Shown one piece after another: positions 1 to 6,041 of a DNA stretch of 11,021 bases. The stretch is from positions 1-11,021 of the forward strand of contig DAOVDO010000016.1 of NCBI GenBank assembly GCA_030669525.1. Reading direction: 5' to 3'. Position 1 is the first letter of the stretch. The number at the start of each line of letters is the position of its first letter. The DNA is from Dehalococcoidia bacterium. Its GTDB lineage: Bacteria; Chloroflexota; Dehalococcoidia; GIF9; AB-539-J10. The position numbers were made by a program, and so were the translations under genes. The notes beneath the pieces are model-generated. The model searched no databases and was not told the origin of the DNA. It saw only the letters and a program-made list of their open reading frames with translations.

Positions 1-1466
1 CGGCCAGAGAACTGCCGCAAAAGGAGGCTATAATTCTCGGTTCACGCCGGGTTAGTTACCAAGAATTAGATGAGACCTCCAATAGAGTAGCCAATGCACT
101 CATGGGCCTGGGAATGAAAAGGGGTGACCATATAGCAATTCTCCAGTCCGATTCCCCAGAGTGGCTCACTGGTTACTTTGGAATCACCAAGGCTGGCGGC
201 GTAGTCGTTGTTCTTAATTCCAGGCTCAAAGCATCAGAGCTCAACTTCCTGCTTCGTGATTCTGATTCTAAAATACTGATAACCGAGAAGACTTTCTCCC
301 AAGTGCTATCTTCAATTTTACCTACCATGCCTTTTTTAAAACATACGATTGAAGTTGATGGAGATGTGTACAAGGAGACAGTAGGTAACAGTTCCTCAGC
401 ATCGCCAGTTGTGGAGATAAAAGATGAGGATGAAGCGACTATAATATATGTTGCCGGAATGTCAGGAAAACCAAAGGGAGTGGTACATACTCACGCTTCC
501 ATCACCTCAGCCTTCCCCACAGTTTCAGAGGGACTGGAGCAAAAAGAAGAGGACATCGTCATTAACCCAATTCCCCTTTCCTCAGCCCTGAGCCTGATAG
601 TCGCCACTCAGGCTTCCTTCATGAAAGGGTCTACCTTGGTAATCGTTCCCCGCTTTACCCCCAGAGCCATTTTAGAGACCGTAGAAAAGAAAAGGGGGAC
701 CATCCTCTATGGCGTCCCAGCTATGCATAATGCATTAGCTACTCTGGATGAGGAAATACTTGCTAGGTATGACCTCAGCTCACTAAAGATGGCGGTTACT
801 GCCGGCGCTAAATCCATTCCTGATTTGTTAAAAAGGTTTGAGGATAAGCTCAGCTTAACCCTCTGTGAAATGTATGGACTTACCGAATATTTCATCATTT
901 CCATGGGCACCCTTCGCAATCGTAAGCTGGGGACGGCGGGCAAACCAATTGGCGATGTCAAGATAATAGATGACAGCGAGAAGGAAGTCCCACAAGGCAT
1001 GGTGGGAAAGGTCATCGCTAAAGGTCCATATATGATGAAAGGCTACTATAAAATGCCACAGGTCACGGCTCAAGTTATAAAAGACGGCTACTTTCATACC
1101 GGTAATTCAGCCAGGATAGACGAAGATGGCTACTTGAGCATTGTGGAGGAAGAATCACTCACAATTGTGACTTCGGCTGGAATCAATATCTCTGCAACGG
1201 AAGTCGAAAATGTACTGCTAGAACATCCCAGCATAGCCGAGGCGGCATTAGTGGGCATTCCCAACAGGCTCAAGGGGCAGATACCTACGGCTTTTATAGT
1301 GCTCAAGGAAGGGAAGGGTGCTACAGAAAGGGATATACGCAGCTTTTGTCGCCAGAGACTGGCCGATTTCAAGTTGCCCAGGCGAATCAATTTTGTAGAT
1401 AATCTCCCCAAAACTGGCTCTGGCGAGATTGATAGAAAACAAATTAGAGAAAAACAAAGGAGGTAG
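1..1466 (+). CDS. Partial AMP-dependent acyl-CoA synthetase-like protein with degenerate active site (start off window)
   Basis: The reading frame is open from base 3. The 33 codons before the first ATG (102) read like the usual N-terminal part of an acyl-CoA synthetase (for example [17 protein letters not shown]), so the true start lies upstream of the window. Family members adenylate a fatty or aryl acid with ATP and transfer it to CoA. Counting from the ATG at 102, the fold is clear: a P-loop-like A3 segment at residues 116-126, MYGLTE (A5) near 257-262, GYFHTG (A7) near 329-334, INISATEVE near 361-369, and the C-terminal [11 protein letters not shown]. Many catalytic positions are changed, however. 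A3 reads [11 protein letters not shown] instead of YTSGTTGKPKG, the TGD aspartate is Asn335, the GRxKD segment is EEESL, and the A10 lysine is Glu442. Activity is therefore doubtful. The frame is intact, and its last codons contain the ribosome binding site of acpP. Family assignment is firm; function is not. Confidence 0.88.
   Translation, partial: ARELPQKEAIILGSRRVSYQELDETSNRVANALMGLGMKRGDHIAILQSDSPEWLTGYFGITKAGGVVVVLNSRLKASELNFLLRDSDSKILITEKTFSQVLSSILPTMPFLKHTIEVDGDVYKETVGNSSSASPVVEIKDEDEATIIYVAGMSGKPKGVVHTHASITSAFPTVSEGLEQKEEDIVINPIPLSSALSLIVATQASFMKGSTLVIVPRFTPRAILETVEKKRGTILYGVPAMHNALATLDEEILARYDLSSLKMAVTAGAKSIPDLLKRFEDKLSLTLCEMYGLTEYFIISMGTLRNRKLGTAGKPIGDVKIIDDSEKEVPQGMVGKVIAKGPYMMKGYYKMPQVTAQVIKDGYFHTGNSARIDEDGYLSIVEEESLTIVTSAGINISATEVENVLLEHPSIAEAALVGIPNRLKGQIPTAFIVLKEGKGATERDIRSFCRQRLADFKLPRRINFVDNLPKTGSGEIDRKQIREKQRR
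1456..1463 (+). promoter_or_regulatory. Shine-Dalgarno site of acpP, inside the end of the upstream gene
   Basis: AAAGGAGG ends 7 bases before the TTG at 1471. It lies on the last two sense codons and directly before the stop codon (1464-1466) of the synthetase-like gene. It decides the acpP start and suggests translational coupling of the two genes. Confidence 0.8.
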
Positions 1467-1470
1467 TAAG

Positions 1471-1731
1471 TTGGCAACCATCTTTGAACGGATAAAAACG
1501 ATAGTTGTGGAACAGTTGGGAGTTGAGGAGGAGAAAGTAGTACCCCCAGCTAGTTTTACCGACGATTTAGGTGCTGATTCCCTGGATTTAGTAGAACTGG
1601 TGATGGCGTTCGAGGAAGAGTTCAGCACTCCTTCCCAAAAAATTGAAATATCGGATGAGGATGCCGAGAGGTTAAAAACCATTCAGGACGCAGTTAATTA
1701 TCTTAAAGACCTAGGTATTGAAGAAGATTAG
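1471..1731 (+). CDS. acpP: Acyl carrier protein
   Basis: Small acidic carrier (86 residues) that holds growing acyl chains on a phosphopantetheine arm in the cytoplasm. The attachment site is Ser37 in [10 protein letters not shown], at the start of helix II. I chose the TTG at 1471 because a near-perfect Shine-Dalgarno site (1456-1463) precedes it by 7 bases and because the protein then starts [12 protein letters not shown], as ACPs normally do. An upstream TTG at 1429 would add 14 residues that only translate the ribosome binding site. The segment after helix II ([19 protein letters not shown]) is about five residues longer than the common EEFGIEIPDEDAE form, which accounts for part of the extra length over a typical 77-80 residue ACP. 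It lies 4 bases after the synthetase-like gene and 11 before fabD. Confidence 0.95.
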   Translation: MATIFERIKTIVVEQLGVEEEKVVPPASFTDDLGADSLDLVELVMAFEEEFSTPSQKIEISDEDAERLKTIQDAVNYLKDLGIEED

Positions 1732-1742
1732 GGTAGTAAACC

Positions 1743-2675
1743 ATGTCTGAACAAGCAAAAGTTGCCTATGTTTTCCCAGGGCAAGGCTCCCAATGGGTAG
1801 GCATGGGACGTGATCTGTATGATAACTTTCACTCAGCTAAGCTGGTCTTCAATCAGGCTGACGAGACTTTGGGATTTCCCCTATCCCAATTATGCTTTGA
1901 GGGTCCTGAGGATGAGCTGCGCCAGACGATTAATCTCCAGCCGGCCATAGTAACTGTCAGCTTCGCCTGCCTGGAGGCCGCCCGCGAAGCGGGAGGCAGC
2001 GATGCATTACCATCCCCCGCCTTCGTTGCCGGGCACAGCCTAGGTGAGTATACAGCCCTGGCCGCCGCTGGAGTACTTGATTTCGCCACCACCGTTTATT
2101 TGGCTCGAGAGCGAGGGCGACTAATGCACGAGGCCGGGTTGAACCAACCTGGAGGTATGGCAGCCATAATCGGACTCGATGAAGTATTACTGACTGAAGT
2201 GTGCACCGAGACCGGAGTCCAGATCGCCAATATCAACTGCCCGGGGCAGCTGGTAATCAGCGGAGCAAAAGACAACTTAACCCGGGTTATGGATTTAGCC
2301 AAGAGCAGAGGAGCTTATCGCGCCATTCCACTATCAGTAAGCGGCGCCTTTCACACGCCACTAATGCAATCGGCCGTTGACGGCATGGCCAAAGTTATAG
2401 CCACTGTTTCTTTTAACCAGCCAGACATCCCCATCATGGGTAACACCACCGCTCAACCTCTGACCACCGCCGATTCAATTAAGGAAGAACTCCTCAGGCA
2501 ACTGTGCAATTGTATTCAATGGCAGCGCTCAGTTGAGTATATGATAAATAATGAAGTTTCCACTTTCATTGAGATGGGACCGGGTAAGGTACTTACCGGC
2601 CTCATTAAACGGATAAACAAGAATGTTAAGACGCTGAATATAGGGGATGCCCAGAGCATCAAGGATATGACTTAA
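1743..2675 (+). CDS. fabD: Malonyl-CoA:ACP transacylase
   Basis: Transfers malonyl from malonyl-CoA to the phosphopantetheine arm of ACP, giving the extender unit for fatty-acid synthesis. The 310-residue length is normal. Motifs are complete: FPGQGSQWVGMG at 11-22 (oxyanion-hole glutamine), the nucleophile Ser99 in GHSLGEY, the carboxylate-binding arginine in ARERGRLM (about Arg124), and the catalytic His204 in GAFHTPLM. The C-terminal part contains the usual EMGPGKVLTGLIKR. The ATG at 1743 has only a weak GGG-containing ribosome binding site 11 bases after the acpP stop, so translation may depend partly on coupling. It sits between acpP and fabG, as in many bacterial fab clusters. Confidence 0.97.
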   Translation: MSEQAKVAYVFPGQGSQWVGMGRDLYDNFHSAKLVFNQADETLGFPLSQLCFEGPEDELRQTINLQPAIVTVSFACLEAAREAGGSDALPSPAFVAGHSLGEYTALAAAGVLDFATTVYLARERGRLMHEAGLNQPGGMAAIIGLDEVLLTEVCTETGVQIANINCPGQLVISGAKDNLTRVMDLAKSRGAYRAIPLSVSGAFHTPLMQSAVDGMAKVIATVSFNQPDIPIMGNTTAQPLTTADSIKEELLRQLCNCIQWQRSVEYMINNEVSTFIEMGPGKVLTGLIKRINKNVKTLNIGDAQSIKDMT

Positions 2676-2687
2676 AAGGAGCGACCC

Positions 2688-3434
2688 ATGAATCTTTCTA
2701 CCAAAGTGGCTATAGTTACCGGCAGCAGTCGCGGCATAGGACGAGCCATTGCCCTCAAATTGGCTGAGGTGGGAGCTACCGTTGTGGTCAACGACATAGG
2801 TAAGGCTGAGCCCGTTGAAAGCGTAGCTGAGGAAATTAGGGCCATGAACCGACAAAGCCTAGCGGTCCTGGCTGATGTGAGCTCACCATCAGATGTAACC
2901 AAGCTGGTGGAAACAACCATATCTAGGTATGGGAAAGTAGATATCCTAGTAAATAATGCCGGAATCACCCGGGACCAGCTCATAATGCGAATGTCAGACC
3001 AGGAGTGGGATGAAGTACTGAATGTGGACTTGAAGAGCGTCTTCCTCTGCACCCGGGCTGCGTTGAGAACTATGGTTAAACAGAGATGGGGCAGAATTAT
3101 CAGCATTGCCAGCGTTGTTGGCATAGTGGGTAATCCGGGGCAGGCCAACTATGCTTCGGCTAAAGCTGGCATTATAGGCTTCACCCGGACTATCGCCAAG
3201 GAAGTGGCTTCCCGCGGCATCACCGTTAATGCCATTGCCCCCGGCTTCATTGACACCGATATGACGCGGCGCCTCAGGGAGGAATGGAAGCAACAGCTCA
3301 AGAAGCAGATTCCACTCGGCTACTTCGGCTCGCCCCGCGATGTGGCCGAGGCAGTTGCCTTCTTGGCCTCTGAAGAGGCGAGGTATATCACTGGACAAGT
3401 TCTGAATGTGGATGGGGGCATGGCAACATCCTAG
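2688..3434 (+). CDS. fabG: 3-oxoacyl-ACP reductase
   Basis: NADPH-dependent reduction of 3-ketoacyl-ACP to 3-hydroxyacyl-ACP. It is a classical short-chain dehydrogenase of 248 residues with the cofactor motif TGSSRGIG (11-18), NNAG (89-92) and a full catalytic tetrad Asn112, Ser142, Tyr155 and Lys159 (YASAK). GNPGQANY before the tyrosine and the C-terminal YITGQVLNVDGGM are typical of FabG rather than of other short-chain dehydrogenases, and the ACP/FabD neighbours support this. The start at 2688 has AAGGAG (2676-2681) 6 bases upstream. It follows fabD by 12 bases and ends 35 bases before the convergent fabF stop. Confidence 0.95.
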   Translation: MNLSTKVAIVTGSSRGIGRAIALKLAEVGATVVVNDIGKAEPVESVAEEIRAMNRQSLAVLADVSSPSDVTKLVETTISRYGKVDILVNNAGITRDQLIMRMSDQEWDEVLNVDLKSVFLCTRAALRTMVKQRWGRIISIASVVGIVGNPGQANYASAKAGIIGFTRTIAKEVASRGITVNAIAPGFIDTDMTRRLREEWKQQLKKQIPLGYFGSPRDVAEAVAFLASEEARYITGQVLNVDGGMATS

Positions 3435-3469
3435 CTGTGAGCCGCGGCAATTCTCACCACTTGCAGAGT

Positions 3470-4714
3470 TCAGGCATCGGCATATTCTCGAAAGATTAAA
3501 ACCGAGTTATGCCCACCAAAGCCAAAGGAATTGGACATTGCCGTTTTAACCTTCGCCTTTCGAGCTACATTGGGCACATAATCGAGGTCACACTCGGGGT
3601 CAGGGTCAGTCAAATTTATCGTAGGTGGAATCACACTATGCTGAATGGCAAGAATGCAGACTGTAGCTTCAACGGCCCCAGCAGCCCCCAAAAGATGCCC
3701 CATCATTGACTTGGTTGAACTGATCGGTAAGTGATAGGCATCGGCGCTAAAAGTACTTTTTATAGCTGCAGTCTCAGACTTATCATTTAGCAGTGTAGAG
3801 GTGCCGTGAGCATTTATGTAATCAATTTCAGAAGGTTTAAGATTGGCTTTACTCAGAGCTCTGGCCATAGCTCTGGCAGCACCCTCACCATTTTCAGCGG
3901 GGCGTGTAATATGATAAGCATCACTGGTAGCTCCATAGCTTATAATTTCAGCCAGAATGGGGGCTCCTCGCTCCCGGGCAAAGGAAAGCTCTTCCAGAAT
4001 CAGGCTGGCAGCTCCTTCCCCAACCACAAAACCATCGCGTTCAACGTCAAAGGGGCGAGAGGCCTTCTGAGGTTCTTCATTTCTGGTGGAGATGGCTTGA
4101 GCTGAATTAAAGGCAGCAAAGGCGAAGGGATTTATCGCCGCCTCGCTACCGCCGGCGATCATAACTCGGGCATCACCACGCTTGATGATTTCAGAAGCCT
4201 CGCCGATGGCGTCAGCACCGCTAGAGCACGCGGAGATGGAGCAAAAATTGGGACCTTTAGCCCCAAGCATTATGGAAATCTGCCCCGAGGCGGCATCACA
4301 AATCATCATTGGCGTGGTAAACGGGCTAACCCGATCGGGGCCCCTCTCACAAAGGACTTTAATCTGGTCATACATGGTTATCAGGCCGCCGATGCCAGTA
4401 CCGTACAGAACGCCGATATCTCCATCATTAGTTGAATCAATTTTAAGATTAGCCTGCTCCACTGCCTGAAGGGTAGCTGCTACCGCAAACTGAGTAAAGC
4501 GGCCCATGCGCCGTGCTTCTTTGCGCTCAATGTAATTTGTGGGGTCAAAATTCTTGACCCCAGCGGCAAATTTGGTCCTGAACTGCGTGGTGTCAAATTG
4601 AGTGATATAGTCAACGCCAGAATTTCCCGAGACCAGTCCCTCCCACATCTCAGAAACAGTTACCCCCAAGGGGTTGATAACTCCAATCCCGGTAACGACA
4701 ACGCGTGAGCTCAT
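3470..4714 (-). CDS. fabF: 3-oxoacyl-ACP synthase II (beta-ketoacyl-ACP synthase)
   Basis: Condenses acyl groups with malonyl-ACP to extend the fatty-acid chain. The 414-residue protein keeps the full Cys-His-His triad: Cys163 (SISACSSG), His303 (NAHGTST) and His340 (TKSMMGH), with Lys335. As I recall the E. coli FabF numbering, these positions are the same. The glycine-rich FGFGGHN lies near the C-terminus. I chose the ATG at 4714 because it gives the normal MSSRVVVTGIGV start and has a G-rich ribosome binding site (AGGGGG, plus-strand 4722-4727) 7 bases upstream; a TTG at 4747 would add 11 untypical residues. It is transcribed opposite to the acpP-fabD-fabG block, so its expression is probably controlled separately from the intergenic region at 4715-5156. 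Confidence 0.96.
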   Translation of the reverse strand: MSSRVVVTGIGVINPLGVTVSEMWEGLVSGNSGVDYITQFDTTQFRTKFAAGVKNFDPTNYIERKEARRMGRFTQFAVAATLQAVEQANLKIDSTNDGDIGVLYGTGIGGLITMYDQIKVLCERGPDRVSPFTTPMMICDAASGQISIMLGAKGPNFCSISACSSGADAIGEASEIIKRGDARVMIAGGSEAAINPFAFAAFNSAQAISTRNEEPQKASRPFDVERDGFVVGEGAASLILEELSFARERGAPILAEIISYGATSDAYHITRPAENGEGAARAMARALSKANLKPSEIDYINAHGTSTLLNDKSETAAIKSTFSADAYHLPISSTKSMMGHLLGAAGAVEATVCILAIQHSVIPPTINLTDPDPECDLDYVPNVARKAKVKTAMSNSFGFGGHNSVLIFREYADA

Positions 4715-4762
4715 ATATTTACCCCCTGCAATATTTAGCAATGCCAATATCGCTAAATTCTT

Positions 4763-4787
4763 ATCATAACATCTTAATTATGTGCAA
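4763..4787 (-). promoter_or_regulatory. Possible promoter elements upstream of fabF
   Basis: On the minus strand a TATGAT box (plus 4763-4768, one mismatch to TATAAT) lies 48 bases before the fabF ATG. TTGCAC (plus 4782-4787) lies upstream of it, but with a 13-base spacer, which is too short for a standard sigma-70 promoter. The -10 box may be used without that -35 element. Weak support. Confidence 0.25.
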
Positions 4788-4987
4788 GACCAATTTCTTT
4801 GACCGCCACTGCGTAAACTGCACACCACTACAATGGGAGGTTCGGCCAGTTAGCCTACAAGCGAGCAAGTGTCAATAACTATCGGACCCTGTTTCGCAAC
4901 AAACTCCGAGACTTGGTGTAATCAACTACTGATAGGGCTATAGTGCCACGCAGTACAAGCCTAGCTGGGTACACAATCTGGCTGTTC

Positions 4988-5009
4988 GTTACTTCATCAC
5001 GGAGGTAAC
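4988..5009. repeat. Inverted repeat / hairpin, 8-base arms with 6-base loop
   Basis: GTTACTTC (4988-4995) and GAGGTAAC (5002-5009) are complementary at 7 of 8 positions, with one G-T wobble pair in RNA; the loop is ATCACG. It is about 150 bases upstream of the cupin start and 270 upstream of fabF. It could be a dimeric repressor operator or an RNA hairpin. There is no T-run on the plus strand directly after it, so it is not a standard terminator. Confidence 0.4.
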
Positions 5010-5111
5010 CACAATATTATTTTGTAGAAGTATTGCAGTAAACGCATGTACAGGGACTCATCTGTGATTTCAGATAGTCTATTGGCATTAGGGTAGTATT
5101 ATGCGGAGATT

Positions 5112-5117
5112 TATAAT
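5112..5117 (+). promoter_or_regulatory. Consensus -10 box upstream of the cupin pair
   Basis: A perfect TATAAT lies 39 bases before the cupin ATG at 5157. No good -35 box sits at 16-18 bases; the nearest TTGGCA (5082-5087) is 24 bases away. The box may depend on an activator or be fortuitous. Confidence 0.35.
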
Positions 5118-5156
5118 ACAATTGTGCAACAGAAACTCAAGGGGAAAAGGAGGTCA

Positions 5157-5516
5157 ATGGTGCCTGTAGTTCATAGTGAAGAGGTTGAAACCAAAAGTCT
5201 GTTCCCTGGATTTGAGATGCAGTTCATGGTAGACAGGGCTCATGGTTCCCAAGCCATCACCGTGATTGCGGAAACGCTTCATCCAGGTGGAAAGATACCG
5301 ACCCACAAGCATAAGGTTGAGGGAGCCATGTACGTTTATGCCGGAACTGGTTATCTGACTATAGAAGGCGAGGGAACACACAGGGTTGAACCTGGTATGG
5401 GCCTGCTTGTCCCCGCCAATACCTGGCACAGCATGGGGAACGACGGAAATGAAGATCTAAAGTACGCGACCGCCCATCCTGCGGTTGATGTTACACGGGA
5501 AATGAAAGAAGGGTAG
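5157..5516 (+). CDS. Small single-domain cupin protein (first of a tandem pair)
   Basis: A 119-residue cupin_2-type beta barrel of unknown substrate. It carries the first metal motif (PTHKHKVEGAMYVYAGTG) and the second motif histidine in PANTWHSMGNDG. The position that usually holds the metal-binding glutamate of HxH(x)3-4E appears to be alanine, though a glutamate sits two residues earlier. A very strong ribosome binding site, AAAAGGAGGT (5145-5154), is close to both ATG 5157 (3 bases after GGAGG) and GTG 5160 (6 bases), so either could be used; a GTG at 5124 would place the ribosome binding site inside the gene and is unlikely. The protein is clearly related to the next gene over its whole length. 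Such small cupins serve as isomerases, dioxygenases, sensors or sugar-binding proteins; nothing here picks one. Confidence 0.82.
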   Translation: MVPVVHSEEVETKSLFPGFEMQFMVDRAHGSQAITVIAETLHPGGKIPTHKHKVEGAMYVYAGTGYLTIEGEGTHRVEPGMGLLVPANTWHSMGNDGNEDLKYATAHPAVDVTREMKEG

Positions 5517-5565
5517 GCTTGCCAAGACTTAGGTTCAGCAAAACTGGGAAAGGAGATGTCAACTG

Positions 5566-5916
5566 ATGCCAGTATTCAGAGAAAAAGATATTAAGGCGAG
5601 GGAGATATTCCCCGGGGTTATGCTTACCCAAGCGGTCGAGTACGACAATGGGTCTCAGGCGGTTACCCTGGGGAAAATCACTATTCAACCGGGCTGCGAG
5701 ATTCCACCGCACACGCATCCCGTTGACGACTGTATGATTATCCTTCAGGGGAGCGGACAACTATATACAGAGGAAGGCTCGGTCCCCATCGAGGCGGGGT
5801 GCCATCTTTGGGCTCCAGCCAACACCCGCCACGGCGTGAAAAATACCGGGTATGAACCTATTATATTTACCTACACCTGGCCTGCGGTCAATGTCGCCCG
5901 GATTATGGTGAAATAA
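5566..5916 (+). CDS. Small single-domain cupin protein (second of a tandem pair)
   Basis: A 116-residue cupin_2-type protein of unknown substrate. It shares with its neighbour an FPG segment near the N-terminus, GSQAVT, an HxH motif (PPHTHPVDDCMIILQGSG), APANTRHG and a C-terminal PAVNV, pointing to an old tandem duplication. As in the first copy, the usual glutamate of motif 1 is replaced, here by cysteine, with an acidic residue two positions earlier. The ATG at 5566 follows AAAGGAG (5549-5555) by 10 bases. The gap to the first cupin is 49 bases, so the two are probably one transcript, ended by the hairpin at 5950-5978. They may form a hetero-oligomer or act on related ligands. Confidence 0.82.
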   Translation: MPVFREKDIKAREIFPGVMLTQAVEYDNGSQAVTLGKITIQPGCEIPPHTHPVDDCMIILQGSGQLYTEEGSVPIEAGCHLWAPANTRHGVKNTGYEPIIFTYTWPAVNVARIMVK

Positions 5917-5949
5917 ACATTTAACGCCGCATAAAAAAGCTGAATACAC

Positions 5950-5978
5950 AACAGCCAAGTTACGCTAACTGGCTTGTT
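5950..5978 (+). terminator. Possible rho-independent terminator after the cupin pair
   Basis: AACAGCCAAGTTA pairs with TAACTGGCTTGTT across a CGC loop, giving about 12 base pairs with one unpaired base on each side. It lies 33 bases after the second cupin stop and 64 bases before the next gene. The T-tract is short (GTTTACG), so termination may be inefficient, or the hairpin may have another role. Confidence 0.5.
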
Positions 5979-6041
5979 TACGATGTTTCTAAGTCGAAGC
6001 TGTCGAAGGAATACACACCAAAAAGATTAGGAGATTTAAAG

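Larger units (their letters stand above)
4715..5156. other. Divergent intergenic region between fabF and the first cupin
   Basis: There are 442 bases with no convincing gene on either strand. It must hold the promoters for fabF (leftward) and for the cupin pair (rightward). Visible items are an inverted repeat at 4988-5009, a TATAAT box at 5112-5117, and a minus-strand open stretch (4879-5016) of about 45 codons without a good start that may be a decayed coding fragment. I see no tRNA and no long repeat. Confidence 0.6.

Noticed and set aside
1429..1471. TTG at 1429 as the acpP start
   Set aside because: It would translate the Shine-Dalgarno site itself and add residues not found in ACPs; TTG 1471 has ideal spacing.
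707..1682. Minus-strand open frames across the synthetase-like gene and acpP
   Set aside because: They overlap well-supported genes in full and show no protein-like motifs.
3437..3457. GTGAG...CTCAC stem between fabG and fabF as a terminator
   Set aside because: Only 5 base pairs with an 11-base loop and no T-run on either strand.
4715..4747. TTG at 4747 as the fabF start
   Set aside because: The ATG at 4714 gives the normal N-terminus and a G-rich ribosome binding site at good distance.
5124..5156. GTG at 5124 as the first cupin start
   Set aside because: The very strong AAAAGGAGGT at 5145-5154 would then be inside the gene; the family-like part starts after it.
5993..6009. GTCGAAG direct repeat before the mmsA-like gene
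   Set aside because: Two 7-base copies only; too short to separate from chance without comparison to relatives.
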